The notes under the pieces: generated by a model
What the model was told of the DNA's origin: nothing
Databases searched by the model: none
Seen by the model: the letters and a program-made list of their open reading frames with translations, nothing else
Origin: a bacterium
GTDB lineage: Bacteria > Cyanobacteriota > Vampirovibrionia > Gastranaerophilales > Gastranaerophilaceae
Assembly (NCBI GenBank): GCA_017629215.1
Contig: JAGBXP010000048.1
Span: 1 to 64,000, forward strand
Reading direction: 5' to 3'
Length of the DNA: 64,000 nucleotides
Position numbers and translations under genes: made by a program
Shown here: positions 8,662-18,089 of the stretch, piece after piece
How the letters are laid out: every line of letters begins with the position of its first letter
Numbering within the stretch: the first letter of the stretch is position 1

Positions 8662-9708
8662 ATGTTATTATCAGAATTTGATTATGTATTGCCGGAGGAA
8701 TTAATAGCACAAACTCCAGCTGAAAAAAGACAAAATTCAAGAATGATGGTTCTTAACAGAACTAATAAACTCATAGAGCATAAACATTTTTTCAATATTG
8801 TTGATTATTTAAACGAAAATCATGTATTAATTCTTAACAATACAAAAGTAATGCCAGCGCGTCTTTATGGATATAAAGACACTGGAGCAAAAATTGAAGT
8901 ATTTTTACTCAAAAAATTTGATGATAATAATAGATGGGAAGTCCTAATAAGACCGTCAAAACGAGTCAGAGTTGGAACTTTGATTAAAATTAGCGAGGAA
9001 CTGTCAGCTGAAGTCATGATGCCACTACCTGATGATGGTAAATGGGTTGTAAAAATGCTTTACGAAGGAGACCTCCTAAAAATTCTCCATAAAGTAGGTA
9101 ATATTCCACTACCACCATATATTGAACGCAAAATGGCAACTGAAGATTTAAGAAAATTAGATTTTGAGAGATATCAAACTGTTTATGCAAAAAATGAAGG
9201 CTCTGTAGCTGCTCCAACAGCTGGTCTACATTTTACTGATGAAATATTAAACCAACTTAAAAATAAAGGTGTTGAAATCGGATATGTAACGCTTGATGTC
9301 GGAATTGGAACTTTTAGACCTGTTAAATGTGAAAACATCTTAGAACATCAAATGGATACAGAAACCTTTGAAATCAGTGAACAAACTGCTAATTTAATTA
9401 ATAGAGCTAAAAATGAAGGAAAGAAAATTGTAGCAGTTGGAACAACAACTGTAAGGACTTTAGAATCTGCTTATAAGATATACGGAGAAATAAAAGCATG
9501 TAAATCAGCTTCAAATTTATTCATATACCCACCTTATGAATTTAAAGTTGTTGACAATTTGATTACAAATTTCCATTTACCAAAATCTACTTTATTAATG
9601 CTTGTAAGTGCCCTAGCTACAAAAGATTTTGTATTTAATGCCTACGAGGAAGCAATTTCAGAAAAATATCGATTCTACAGCTATGGCGATTGTATGTTTA
9701 TTAATTAA
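8662..9708 (+). CDS. queA: S-adenosylmethionine:tRNA ribosyltransferase-isomerase QueA
   Basis: QueA transfers and rearranges the ribose of S-adenosylmethionine onto preQ1-modified tRNA to make epoxyqueuosine. The 348-residue length and motifs match the family: FDYVLPEELIAQ at the start, VLNNTKVMPARL-like ILNNTKVMPARLYG, PPYIER, VAAPTAGLHFT and the C-terminal NFHLPKSTLLMLVSA. tgt, which inserts preQ1 into tRNA, is also in this window at 28226-29350. An AAGGAG site lies 16 bases upstream of the ATG, which is rather far. Confidence 0.96.
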   Translation: MLLSEFDYVLPEELIAQTPAEKRQNSRMMVLNRTNKLIEHKHFFNIVDYLNENHVLILNNTKVMPARLYGYKDTGAKIEVFLLKKFDDNNRWEVLIRPSKRVRVGTLIKISEELSAEVMMPLPDDGKWVVKMLYEGDLLKILHKVGNIPLPPYIERKMATEDLRKLDFERYQTVYAKNEGSVAAPTAGLHFTDEILNQLKNKGVEIGYVTLDVGIGTFRPVKCENILEHQMDTETFEISEQTANLINRAKNEGKKIVAVGTTTVRTLESAYKIYGEIKACKSASNLFIYPPYEFKVVDNLITNFHLPKSTLLMLVSALATKDFVFNAYEEAISEKYRFYSYGDCMFIN

Positions 9709-9722
9709 TAATTGAGGAAAAT

Positions 9723-10475
9723 ATGATTACAAGAAAATCAAGAGACGAAATCAAAAAAATGCGACACGCTGGGCATATAGTTGCTCTTGTTCATAAAAAA
9801 ATGCATGAAGTAATTGAACCTGGAATATCAACAAAAGAACTTGATTCTATAGCATTGAATATTATTAAAGAAAACAAAGCTATTCCAACATTCTTAGGGT
9901 ATCACGGTTTCCCTGGATGTATTTGCGCTTCAATAAACGAACAAGTCGTACATGGCATACCATCAAAAGATGTTATTTTAAAAGAAGGCGATATCATTGC
10001 TGTCGATGTTGGAGCGACTTATGGTGGCATGGTTGGTGATTCAGCGTGGTCATATCCTGTTGGCAAAATCACTCCTGAGCGAGAGCATCTATTAAAAGTT
10101 ACTGAAGAATCATTAATGGCAGGTATTTCAAAAATGAAAGCTGGTAATATCCTAGATGATATTTCTGGCGCTATCGAAGATGTAGCAATAAGAGAAAATA
10201 TGGGAATAGTTCGTCAATATGGTGGACACGGCGTTGGACGCGCGATGCATGAAGATCCTTTTCTATTCAATTATCGAGTAGGAGATAAAACTTTAATCAA
10301 ATCTGGCATGGTTATCGCAATAGAACCTATGCTAAATTTAGGCTGTGATGATGTTAAAGTTCTTGATGACGAATGGACTGTTGTTACAAAAGATGGCAAA
10401 GCATCTGCTCATTTTGAACACACAGTATTAGCAACTGAAGACGAGCCTCTGTTATTAACAACCTTAATTGAATAA
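9723..10475 (+). CDS. map: methionine aminopeptidase type I
   Basis: Removes the N-terminal methionine from new proteins. The 250-residue length fits type I enzymes. Metal ligands are visible: the two aspartates in AVDVGATYGGMVGDSAW, the histidine in GGHGVGRAMHEDP, and the glutamates in IAIEPML and FEHTV. There is no N-terminal zinc finger. A GAGGA site precedes the ATG and the gene follows queA by 14 bases, so the two are probably cotranscribed. Confidence 0.96.
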   Translation: MITRKSRDEIKKMRHAGHIVALVHKKMHEVIEPGISTKELDSIALNIIKENKAIPTFLGYHGFPGCICASINEQVVHGIPSKDVILKEGDIIAVDVGATYGGMVGDSAWSYPVGKITPEREHLLKVTEESLMAGISKMKAGNILDDISGAIEDVAIRENMGIVRQYGGHGVGRAMHEDPFLFNYRVGDKTLIKSGMVIAIEPMLNLGCDDVKVLDDEWTVVTKDGKASAHFEHTVLATEDEPLLLTTLIE

Positions 10476-10516
10476 AATTTCATGACTTTTTTATAACATT
10501 CATTATAACTTTTTAT

Positions 10517-10999
10517 ATGAACAAATTTATACTATTTTTATTTTTATTTTGCTTCACGTTAGGAGCTCACGCTTCAGTTATAGAAGCTGGAATTTCAATT
10601 GAGCACGTTCCTAAAGTTTTATTTGGAACGTGGAGAGTAAATGCAAAACTTGATAGAACAAATTCACCCAAAACATTCAAGCCACAAAGTGTTGACTTTT
10701 GGGAATTATCAAGATTTGAGGACAAAGTTAAACTAAATAATCCTTTAAGTGGTGCAAACCTAACCATATCAATACTAACAATTGAAGGTAATTTAATTGT
10801 TTTTTCAAAACGTGTTCCCTATGATAATAAAATCCTAACAGATACTGTTACAATCAGAATTGATAAAAACACTTTTAAAGGTATAAATACGTTATCACTA
10901 GAGACCTTTTCATTAATCGATAACCACTTACTAAAGACAGAAACTGCAACTTATAATATTTCAGGCGAAAAACTTTCAGGTGAAAATATAATCGAATAG
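10517..10999 (+). CDS. secreted hypothetical protein
   Basis: A 160-residue protein with a clear signal peptide (MNKFILFLFLFCFTLGAHAS). The mature part is rich in beta-forming sequence (FGTWRVNAKL, then alternating hydrophobic strands) and might be a small barrel or sandwich. I do not recognise a family. No ribosome site is present; a TATAAC-like hexamer lies about seven bases before the ATG, so this could be another leaderless gene. It converges with the sigma factor gene with nine bases between stops. Confidence 0.6.
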   Translation: MNKFILFLFLFCFTLGAHASVIEAGISIEHVPKVLFGTWRVNAKLDRTNSPKTFKPQSVDFWELSRFEDKVKLNNPLSGANLTISILTIEGNLIVFSKRVPYDNKILTDTVTIRIDKNTFKGINTLSLETFSLIDNHLLKTETATYNISGEKLSGENIIE

Positions 11000-11008
11000 T
11001 TAATTTTA

Positions 11009-11932
11009 TTAAATAATACTTTTTTTAAGTCTTTCAGTACGATTTTCACTTAACAAGTTTTTAAGCTTCATAATAGCTTGCGCATGAAGCTGTGAAACTC
11101 GTGATTCTGAAACATTTATAGCATCACCGATTTCTTTTAAAGTCATGTTTTCATGGTAATAAAGAACCATTATTGTCCTTTCTCTCTCAGGTAAACGTTT
11201 CAATGCTATCTCCAATCCTTTTTTAATATCTTTTTCTTCAACTTCCTCATGAGGAGCTAGTGTTTGTGAATCCTCAATTGTATCAATAATTTCTATATCA
11301 CCATCAGCAGCGCCTTTTTTATCATATATAGATGTTATTGTTGTATCATCTGCTAGTAATTGTTCAACTTTTTCCTTTTCTATACCTAAATATTGCGCTA
11401 TCTCAGAGTTTGTTGCAGCTCTACCATACTGGCTTTTTAAAATATCCTGAGCTTCTTTTACATCTCTAATTTTTCTTCTAACACTTCTTGGTAAAAAGTC
11501 TTGAGAACGAACCTTATCAATAATATTTCCTCTAATACGAACTAAAGCATACGTTTCAAAACGAGCTCCCATTTTAGGCGTAAATTTTTCTACAGCATCA
11601 ATTAAACCTTCTATGCCATAACTTGAAATATCTTCATAAGTAAATGTAGGAGGTAAAGCAACTTTTACACGACCAACAACGTAACGAGTTAAATAAATAT
11701 ATTGTAATATTAACTGATCTCTAAGATTTTTATCATCTTTATTCTCAAAATAACGAGTCCACATAGCAGCCAATTCTTCATTGGTTACTCGTTTTATTTT
11801 ATTAAATGATGAGAAATTTAACTCTTGTTCCATCCTACTGCCCAGAAATAACTCGTCATTTTCTATTTTATCCTTTCTATAAAATTTCTCATCGTATGTT
11901 TGAATGAATTTATTATAAATTATTAAATTCAT
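11009..11932 (-). CDS. fliA: FliA/WhiG-type RNA polymerase sigma factor
   Basis: A sigma-70 family factor of the FliA (sigma-28) group, which directs late flagellar and chemotaxis gene transcription in many bacteria. Region 2 includes YEDISSYGIEGLIDAVEKF. The family signature LPRSVRRKIRDV is present. Region 4 ends with ERTIMVLYYHENMTLKEIGDAINVSESRVSQ, the DNA-binding helix-turn-helix. The first 33 residues are not typical of the family, so Met34 (11833) is a possible start, but neither start has a good ribosome site. Flagellar genes in the window make the FliA assignment sensible; WhiG-like use is possible. Confidence 0.85.
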   Translation of the reverse strand: MNLIIYNKFIQTYDEKFYRKDKIENDELFLGSRMEQELNFSSFNKIKRVTNEELAAMWTRYFENKDDKNLRDQLILQYIYLTRYVVGRVKVALPPTFTYEDISSYGIEGLIDAVEKFTPKMGARFETYALVRIRGNIIDKVRSQDFLPRSVRRKIRDVKEAQDILKSQYGRAATNSEIAQYLGIEKEKVEQLLADDTTITSIYDKKGAADGDIEIIDTIEDSQTLAPHEEVEEKDIKKGLEIALKRLPERERTIMVLYYHENMTLKEIGDAINVSESRVSQLHAQAIMKLKNLLSENRTERLKKSII

Positions 11933-11946
11933 TTTTTTGTTGTAAA

Positions 11947-11975
11947 TTTACCAGTAATTAATTTTATGCTAAAAT
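11947..11975 (+). promoter_or_regulatory. ruvB promoter, leaderless spacing
   Basis: TTTACC (11947-11952), a 17-base spacer and TAAAAT (11970-11975) form a sigma-70-type promoter. The -10 box ends six bases before the ruvB ATG, so the predicted first transcribed base is the A of the start codon. Confidence 0.7.
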
Positions 11976-11981
11976 TAAGTC

Positions 11982-13046
11982 ATGGCAATAATATCTGATA
12001 ATGATAAATCTTTTAAGACATTTGAGGGGAGAAATCCTAATATAAAATCCGAATCAATTGAATACGATAAAATTTTTGAAAGCTCCATTCGTCCAAAAGA
12101 TTTTGAGAATTATATTGGGCAATCTGAACTCAAAGAAACACTTAAAATAACTCTTGAAGCCGCTAGATTAAGAGAACGTCCTCTTGACCACATGCTATTT
12201 TATGGTCCTCCAGGCTTAGGAAAGACTACTATTGCAGGTGTGATAGCATCACAGATGGGGGTTGATATAAAAATAACCTCTGCACCAGCTTTAGAAAGAC
12301 CTAGAGATATTATTGGTATATTAATGTCTCTTAAAGGTGGAGAGATTTTATTTATTGATGAAATTCACCGTTTAAATAAAGTTGCTGAAGAAATTTTATA
12401 TCCAGCAATGGAAGATTTTATTTTAGATATGACTACAGGAAAAAGCCAAACAGCTAAGACTTTACGAGTTCCAATACCAAAATTCACTCTAATTGGAGCT
12501 ACAACAAAAGCTGGAGATTTATCAAGTCCACTAAGAGATCGTTTTGGAATGATTCATAGATTAGAATTTTATTCTATTGAAGAACTTGCTCAAGTTGTTA
12601 AAAGAACTGCAAAAATCATTGATATAAAAATCACCGAAGAAGGAGCTATTGCAATAGCAAAACGCTCTAGAGGAACACCTCGCATAGCAAACAGATTAGT
12701 AAAAAGAGTTTCAGACTTTGCGTTAGTTAAATACAATGGGCTAATTAATGATATCGTTGCTAATGAATCTTTAGATATTTTAAAAATAGATGCTTTTGGA
12801 CTCGATACTACAGACAGAGCCTTATTAAATCTAATTGTAGAAAAATATGATGGAGGACCTGTTGGCGTTGAGACTATAGCTGCAGCTCTAAGCGAAGATG
12901 TTAGAACTATTGAAGAAGTTTCTGAGCCATACTTATTACAAGCAGGCTTATTACAAAGAACTCCACGTGGCAGAAAAGTCTCTCCAGAAGGATATCGTCA
13001 TTTAGGAATAAAACTAGCTTCTGAACAAAAAACATTATTTGATTAA
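11982..13046 (+). CDS. ruvB: Holliday junction branch migration ATPase RuvB
   Basis: Motor subunit of the RuvAB complex that drives branch migration. The AAA+ core has Walker A (GPPGLGKTT), Walker B (LFIDEIHRL) and sensor 1 (LIGATTKAG), followed by the RuvB C-terminal winged helix with [14 protein letters not shown]. The length, 354 residues, is slightly long at the N-terminus. ruvC lies at 47661-48131; ruvA is not in the window. There is no ribosome site, and the promoter spacing predicts a leaderless mRNA. Confidence 0.97.
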   Translation: MAIISDNDKSFKTFEGRNPNIKSESIEYDKIFESSIRPKDFENYIGQSELKETLKITLEAARLRERPLDHMLFYGPPGLGKTTIAGVIASQMGVDIKITSAPALERPRDIIGILMSLKGGEILFIDEIHRLNKVAEEILYPAMEDFILDMTTGKSQTAKTLRVPIPKFTLIGATTKAGDLSSPLRDRFGMIHRLEFYSIEELAQVVKRTAKIIDIKITEEGAIAIAKRSRGTPRIANRLVKRVSDFALVKYNGLINDIVANESLDILKIDAFGLDTTDRALLNLIVEKYDGGPVGVETIAAALSEDVRTIEEVSEPYLLQAGLLQRTPRGRKVSPEGYRHLGIKLASEQKTLFD

Positions 13047-13063
13047 TAAATAAGGAAATGTTT

Positions 13064-14149
13064 ATGAAGAAATTATTAGCTTTTATAATATTTTTTATTG
13101 TAGCATTATCAGTAAAAGCTGAAGAAATTGTCTTACCATCACAAATAGGACTTATTAAAAACATAGACTATGTTGAAGTAGCAAATAATATTTCTGAAAT
13201 AAAACAAGTTGCTAAGGTCGAAATTATAAAAGGCGAACTAAAAGGAAATGAAATTAATATCGACAATATGCTAACAGGAAATCCTTACTATGATATAAAA
13301 TTAAAAAAAGGTATGAAAGTCATTCTTCACGTTGAAAACATTGATAATGAACTTATTTTTTCAATAGCTGATATTAAACGATCATCTGCAATCACATGGC
13401 TGTCATTAGTTTTTTGTGGACTATTAATTTATGTAGGAAGAAGAAAAGGTATTAATAGCTTAATTTCTATTGGAATAACCTGTCTATTAATTACAAATAT
13501 ATTAGCACCAATGATTTTAGCTTGCATAAATCCAATTCTCGCTACAACTCTAATTTGCATAGCTTCTACAGTATTAACTATGTATCTAGTAGGTGGTTTT
13601 AATTACAAAAGTACTTCAGCAATTATAGGTTGCACTCTAAGCTTATTAGTCGCATATTTACTATCAATAATTACAGTTAACTTTGCACACTTAACTGGCT
13701 ATTCAAACGAAAACTCAATATTTTTATACACAGCTCATCCAGAGTTAAATTTTATCGCTATTACCATTTCTGCTATAATTATCGCCACTCTTGGTGCTGT
13801 AATGGATATAGCAATGTCTATTGCGAGTACAATTAATGAAATTTACATAACAGATAATACAAAAACAACAAAAGAACTTTTTATATCTGGAATGAATGTT
13901 GGGCGAGATATCATCGGTACAATGGCTAACACCTTAATATTAGTATATTTAGGTTCTTCACTACCTTTCCTATTACTTGCCTCAAATATCGATTTTCAAA
14001 AATTTATCAACCTCAACCAAGTGGTAACAGAAATTTCATCTGCGCTTATTGGAAGCTCTGCACTTATTATATGCGTTCCTATAACAGCAATTATTGCTTC
14101 AAACCTTGTAAAAAAAAGCTCAATTAAATTTGATAAACTTAATATTTAA
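13064..14149 (+). CDS. YibE/F family membrane protein
   Basis: The protein has a signal-like first helix, an extracytoplasmic N-terminal domain (about 20-110) and about seven or eight membrane helices. The membrane part matches the YibE/F family by the stretch LGAVMDIAMSIAS followed by GMNVGRDIIGTMANTLIL and YLGSSLP. The function of this family is not established; a transport role is usually assumed. I take ATG 13064, seven bases after AAGGA, not the ATG at 13058 that almost touches the ribosome site. It is 17 bases after ruvB and may be cotranscribed. Confidence 0.85.
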   Translation: MKKLLAFIIFFIVALSVKAEEIVLPSQIGLIKNIDYVEVANNISEIKQVAKVEIIKGELKGNEINIDNMLTGNPYYDIKLKKGMKVILHVENIDNELIFSIADIKRSSAITWLSLVFCGLLIYVGRRKGINSLISIGITCLLITNILAPMILACINPILATTLICIASTVLTMYLVGGFNYKSTSAIIGCTLSLLVAYLLSIITVNFAHLTGYSNENSIFLYTAHPELNFIAITISAIIIATLGAVMDIAMSIASTINEIYITDNTKTTKELFISGMNVGRDIIGTMANTLILVYLGSSLPFLLLASNIDFQKFINLNQVVTEISSALIGSSALIICVPITAIIASNLVKKSSIKFDKLNI

Positions 14150-14212
14150 TATTAATTGCTTTTTTTAACAACGAGTGATATACTTATTTTGATTTGAGGG
14201 AGATTCTTAATT

Positions 14213-14899
14213 ATGAAAAATATAAAAATGATATTTACGGTTATGTTTGTAATATTTACATTTACAACAAACGTATTTGCAGGACCTTTTAATGCTAGTG
14301 CAAAAACAAAAAGAATTCCTGCTGGAACAACTTTTCAGCTAGAATTCTTACAACCTGTAAGTACTTTCTCTGGAAATTCTGGAGATTCTTTTGTTGCAAC
14401 CTTATTAAACGAACAGACCTCTGGAACAAGCGTTATTCTACCTGCAGGAACTATCGTTAGAGGTAGTATTTTAGACGTTAAAACTGCAAAATATTTTTCA
14501 AGAGGAGCTAAATTATATTTAGATTTTGATCACGTTGTAACACCTACTGGCAGGCAAATCCCTTTAGAAATGGCTGTAGCTCAGTTTGATAAAATTTATT
14601 ATGATGGAAGCTTGTATAAAAACCTAGGTTACGGAGAAGCTATTCAAAATAATTACAATAAAGCTAGTGAAATTACAAAAAGAGCTACTGAATACGGTAA
14701 AAAAGCTGGAGAATCAGCTCCAGGGATTGAATATCTAACAACTCCGATTTGTGCTATTGGAGGCTTTATAGGAGGAGCTGGGTACTTTATTGGAGATAGT
14801 ATTGCTGATATTTTTAGAAAAGGGCAAGATGTCTACATCAACACTGGTGATATAATGAATGTAAAATTAATTAATCCTATTGATATTCCTGTATATTAA
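14213..14899 (+). CDS. secreted hypothetical protein
   Basis: A 228-residue exported protein with signal peptide (about 1-23, ending VFAGP). The mature part has an N-terminal beta-rich domain with RIPAGTTFQLEFLQPV and VILPAGTIVRGSILDV, a pattern seen in small envelope barrels, and a C-terminal Gly-rich hydrophobic stretch (IGGFIGGAGYFIGDSI) that could insert in a membrane. No catalytic motif is visible and I cannot name a family. GAGGGAG precedes the ATG by about nine bases. Confidence 0.65.
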   Translation: MKNIKMIFTVMFVIFTFTTNVFAGPFNASAKTKRIPAGTTFQLEFLQPVSTFSGNSGDSFVATLLNEQTSGTSVILPAGTIVRGSILDVKTAKYFSRGAKLYLDFDHVVTPTGRQIPLEMAVAQFDKIYYDGSLYKNLGYGEAIQNNYNKASEITKRATEYGKKAGESAPGIEYLTTPICAIGGFIGGAGYFIGDSIADIFRKGQDVYINTGDIMNVKLINPIDIPVY

Positions 14900-14901
14900 T
14901 T

Positions 14902-14926
14902 CAAAAAAAAGAGTCGAATTGACTCT
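14902..14926 (-). terminator. minus-strand terminator-like hairpin
   Basis: AGAGTC paired with GACTCT around a five-base loop is followed on the minus strand by eight T residues. It therefore reads as a terminator for leftward transcription, but no minus-strand gene ends directly before it; the nearest ends at 15139, past another hairpin. It may be a backup terminator protecting the plus-strand gene. Confidence 0.5.
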
Positions 14927-14950
14927 AAAAACTTAATGTGTGAAGTGTAG

Positions 14951-14956
14951 TATAAT
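14951..14956 (+). promoter_or_regulatory. isolated perfect -10 box
   Basis: A perfect TATAAT in a 240-base gap with no annotated gene downstream on this strand. A 14-codon reading frame with three cysteines begins three bases after it (14960). A short RNA is possible; there is no clear -35 box or terminator, so support is weak. Confidence 0.3.
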
Positions 14957-15085
14957 GACATGTGTGTGTATAAAAATTGTCGAAAATATCCTTGTATATA
15001 TTAAAAGAAATTTTTTTTCTAATAATTGCCATATTAACCATTTATTGTTACACTTCTTAACATTTAAGATACAAATTTACATAAA

Positions 15086-15120
15086 AATATAAGATGCTCA
15101 AGAATTAAGCATCTTATATT
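15086..15120 (-). terminator. terminator of the 391-residue FKS-motif gene
   Basis: A perfect 13-base stem (AATATAAGATGCT paired with AGCATCTTATATT) with a nine-base loop lies 19 bases beyond the stop of the minus-strand gene. On that strand a run of T residues (ATTTTTATG) overlaps the stem end. Confidence 0.75.
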
Positions 15121-15138
15121 AATATAATGTAAATATTT

Positions 15139-16314
15139 TTAATTAAAACTTTCCCTAGCTAGAACTGCGTTACTTGAAATATAAGGATTTTGATCCTTAG
15201 CCACAATATTCATAAGAGTTACTAATTCGTCTTTATATTCAGGTCTATAAATATATCTTAACGCATCTATTGCTGAAATTTTAATTTCAGGATTTGAATT
15301 TGTTTTCAAAACATCGACAATAGCCGAAATGCCAGGTAACTCAGTTAAAGGAACTACGTTTCCAGTATGTCTATGCACTTCATCAGTATAAGCCTTTGAC
15401 AATATAGCGATAGAATAAAGAGCATATTCCTTATTTCTTTCTGCTTGTTCCATTGAAGCAAGGTTTGAAGCTTCTTTTACTTCTTCTTCAGAAATATTAT
15501 AAGGTAATTCTACATCTTCAACATTAGCATTATTTTCTCTAGCACGTTCTTTTACGATTTCATTTATTATAATTTTTTTTCTTAATTCAATTTGTCTCTC
15601 TGATGGAGGAGTTAAGTCTGAAGAATCCTTTTGTAGAATATTAATCAATTCTGTAAAAACTTCAGTTACAATATAAGGGACTGCTTTTTGTACATCTTCC
15701 ATTGATGCTCTTGCAATTTCTTCCATTTGCTTTGCTTGAACATCAAAATTAGAACTTGAAAGATTTGCTACTACTGTAGGAATATCTACATCAGGTTTTA
15801 TATCAACTGGCGGCACAATCTCAATTGGCTGTTTAACTTGTTCTGATTTAAAGTTAAGTCCTTTAAAGCTTAGTTCTTCTGGATTTTCAATTTGTTCTTC
15901 TACAGATACAACATTTGGTTCTGGAACATCTACTACATCAGTTGCGACAACAGCATTCTCTAAATTTTCATTATCTGTATCAATAAAAGCTGTAGCTTGA
16001 TATGCAACAGAATAAACAGGAAGCTTTGGAACTGAGACAGGATGTATTGGTGCAAATTGAGAATTTACAGCACAAGAAGCACAAGGATAATCATAACAGC
16101 ACCTATGTACCGGATTTGAGTGCGATGAATTTTCAACAACTGGTTTATCTATTTCAATAGAAACACCATTATAAGTGTTATTGTCATTAATACTTCTGTT
16201 TGAATTTTCAGGGATGAACACTTTTGGTTCATTCACCTTAATCTTAACAGCATTATAGTTAGCTCCAATATTTTTTACTGAACTATTAACATCGATTGCA
16301 GATAATACAGACAT
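15139..16314 (-). CDS. hypothetical protein with F-K-S motif and C-terminal helical repeats
   Basis: I do not recognise this 391-residue protein. The first half is low-complexity and apparently disordered, with many Asn, Val and Pro. It holds a cysteine cluster (CCYDYPCASC, residues 72-81) and two motif copies, SFKG and GLNFKS, at 149-157. The second half is helical with HEAT-like character (ISAIVDVLKTN, ISAIDALRYI). There is no signal peptide. A similar GLNFKS occurs at residues 11-16 of the 757-residue protein nearby. AAAGGAAA precedes the ATG. The Cys cluster could bind metal, but this is speculative. Confidence 0.6.
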   Translation of the reverse strand: MSVLSAIDVNSSVKNIGANYNAVKIKVNEPKVFIPENSNRSINDNNTYNGVSIEIDKPVVENSSHSNPVHRCCYDYPCASCAVNSQFAPIHPVSVPKLPVYSVAYQATAFIDTDNENLENAVVATDVVDVPEPNVVSVEEQIENPEELSFKGLNFKSEQVKQPIEIVPPVDIKPDVDIPTVVANLSSSNFDVQAKQMEEIARASMEDVQKAVPYIVTEVFTELINILQKDSSDLTPPSERQIELRKKIIINEIVKERARENNANVEDVELPYNISEEEVKEASNLASMEQAERNKEYALYSIAILSKAYTDEVHRHTGNVVPLTELPGISAIVDVLKTNSNPEIKISAIDALRYIYRPEYKDELVTLMNIVAKDQNPYISSNAVLARESFN

Positions 16315-16422
16315 TTTTATTTCCTTTCAAACAAATCAATACACTTAATTAAAAATACATAAAAAAAATTTTTTGCTTCAATTTTAATATCTTTTTACAA
16401 ATTTTAACATAAAAAAGTTTTT

Positions 16423-17025
16423 TTAAATAATATTAATAACTTCTATACCCTTATAATCAAAAAGATTTTTTGTATTACCTTTTATTTTTTCTTCTGCAAG
16501 AATTGTTCCAACAATAGCTTCAAGCTGAGCTACTGGTAACATATTCGGTGGGATATTTTCATATCCAAATTCGGTTTTTAAAATAGATTGCAAAAATTTA
16601 CAATCTGCAGAAGAGCGTTCCTTAAAATTTGAATACAGATTTAATTTCTGACGTGTTAAATAAATTTCAAATCGAGAAATATCAACACCATTTGAGCTTA
16701 AATTAGTAAAAAAATCTGATCCTCTTGAAGAAAATCTTTGCATCCAATTATCAGTATTAGGGAAATTACCTAACGTATGAATCATTTGATACGGCTTAGA
16801 ATAAACTCTCCATTTACCTTCTAACATAGTATTATCCCAGGGTAATGACACACAGATTACAGAATTCTTTAAGGAAGGATAATTTTCAAAAAATAAAATA
16901 ATATCATTCATAGAGAATAATTTATCAAGATATATAATGTTACCCGTAGCAATTTCCCTTACAGCTACTCCACTTTCAATAGAAGATGTTGGAGCTAATG
17001 ATAAACCAACAACATGCGTTATCAT
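16423..17025 (-). CDS. conserved hypothetical protein, RNase H-like fold suspected
   Basis: A 200-residue soluble protein. The N-terminal pattern of strands (VVGLSLAPTSSIESGVAVREI, then VICVSLPW) resembles DUF429-type proteins with an RNase H-like fold, although the usual aspartate in the first strand appears replaced by Ser. This match is by eye and tentative. Its ATG overlaps the motB stop by four bases (ATGA), so it is the third gene of the motA-motB operon, and may have a motility-linked role or simply be a passenger. Confidence 0.5.
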   Translation of the reverse strand: MITHVVGLSLAPTSSIESGVAVREIATGNIIYLDKLFSMNDIILFFENYPSLKNSVICVSLPWDNTMLEGKWRVYSKPYQMIHTLGNFPNTDNWMQRFSSRGSDFFTNLSSNGVDISRFEIYLTRQKLNLYSNFKERSSADCKFLQSILKTEFGYENIPPNMLPVAQLEAIVGTILAEEKIKGNTKNLFDYKGIEVINII

Positions 17026-18089
17026 AAACCGAAATCCTCATCCTCAGGGATTGCTGTATTAAGCCTTATTACTTGTTTTTTTATCTCAGGCATGTAAGTA
17101 CTTTTATTTAAAGTTGTGTCCTCTAAATTAATATACAGCTCCATGTTTTTCCTTGATAATTTTTGGCTCTTTTGTTTTTCAATCCGCTTTTTATTTTCCT
17201 CTAGAAGTTTTTTAGCAGCAAGAGACATTGAATCACCCTCTACAGTTTTGATAATTTCAGCTCTTCTTTTTTGAATTTCATCCTGCTGTGCTTTTGTTAA
17301 TTTTAACGCAACATCATTTCGCGTACCAAACTGATTTTTATATTTATTCTTTAGAATTAAAATTTCAACTCTTCTATTTACAGGGTCTTTTGGAGATATT
17401 GCAGTTTCTAAAGGTCGAGTATCAGCATATCCTACAGCTGTAAATAAAGATGACGCAAATTGAAATCTCTCTATTAAATACCTAACAACAGAACAAGCTC
17501 TCGCACTTGATAATTCCCAATTAGAAGGGAATTTTGCATTACTCATCGCATAGCTATCTGTATGTCCCTCAATTAGCATGCTATGTAAAATAAACTTTTT
17601 ACATATTAATACCCCAACTTTATCTAGAAGCCTGCGAGCATCATTCGCTAAGTGAGCAGAACCTGCTGCAAACAGATATTTATCATCAAAAGTCAATAAC
17701 AAGCCTTTTTCCGTCATCTTAGCTGAAATTCCTTCGAGCTCGCCAATTTCAGTCAATTCTTTTATATCTTCTGCTATTTCTTTAAAAGAGTCCTCTTCAT
17801 ACTTTGGACTTATATATTCAACCATCAACGATGGAATAAAAGAATTAGCTTGTTGTTGGTCAAAAATTGAATCACTACCTGATAAAACATTTTCTTGACC
17901 CTCAAATAACGAATTTTGGCTAAAAGCATGCTTTAAAGAATCCTCTAATTTTGCAAAATCTGTTGCATCGACTTGAGCCAAAGCATATAAAACAACAAAA
18001 GTTGCAAACAAAAGAGTAATGAAGTCTGCGTACGAGACTAACCATCTCTCCAAATTTTCGTGTTCAGGGTGTTTATGTTTCTTAGCCAT
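17022..18089 (-). CDS. motB: flagellar stator protein MotB
   Basis: MotB anchors the proton- or sodium-driven stator to peptidoglycan. The N-terminal helix carries the essential aspartate in RWLVSYADFITLLFATFVVLYA. After a plug/linker region, the OmpA-like domain includes LIEGHTDS, LSSARACSVVRYLIE and GYADTRPL, ending NRRVEILIL. The C-terminal tail, about 100 residues after the OmpA domain and rich in Lys, Gln and Glu, is longer than in most MotB proteins. The start overlaps the end of motA by eight bases, which favours coupled translation. Confidence 0.95.
   Translation of the reverse strand: MAKKHKHPEHENLERWLVSYADFITLLFATFVVLYALAQVDATDFAKLEDSLKHAFSQNSLFEGQENVLSGSDSIFDQQQANSFIPSLMVEYISPKYEEDSFKEIAEDIKELTEIGELEGISAKMTEKGLLLTFDDKYLFAAGSAHLANDARRLLDKVGVLICKKFILHSMLIEGHTDSYAMSNAKFPSNWELSSARACSVVRYLIERFQFASSLFTAVGYADTRPLETAISPKDPVNRRVEILILKNKYKNQFGTRNDVALKLTKAQQDEIQKRRAEIIKTVEGDSMSLAAKKLLEENKKRIEKQKSQKLSRKNMELYINLEDTTLNKSTYMPEIKKQVIRLNTAIPEDEDFGL

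Noticed and set aside
11900-11932. TATAAT six bases before an ATT codon inside the sigma factor gene
   Set aside because: It matches the leaderless spacing, but ATT is a very rare start codon, so I kept the ATG at 11932 with low confidence in the exact start.
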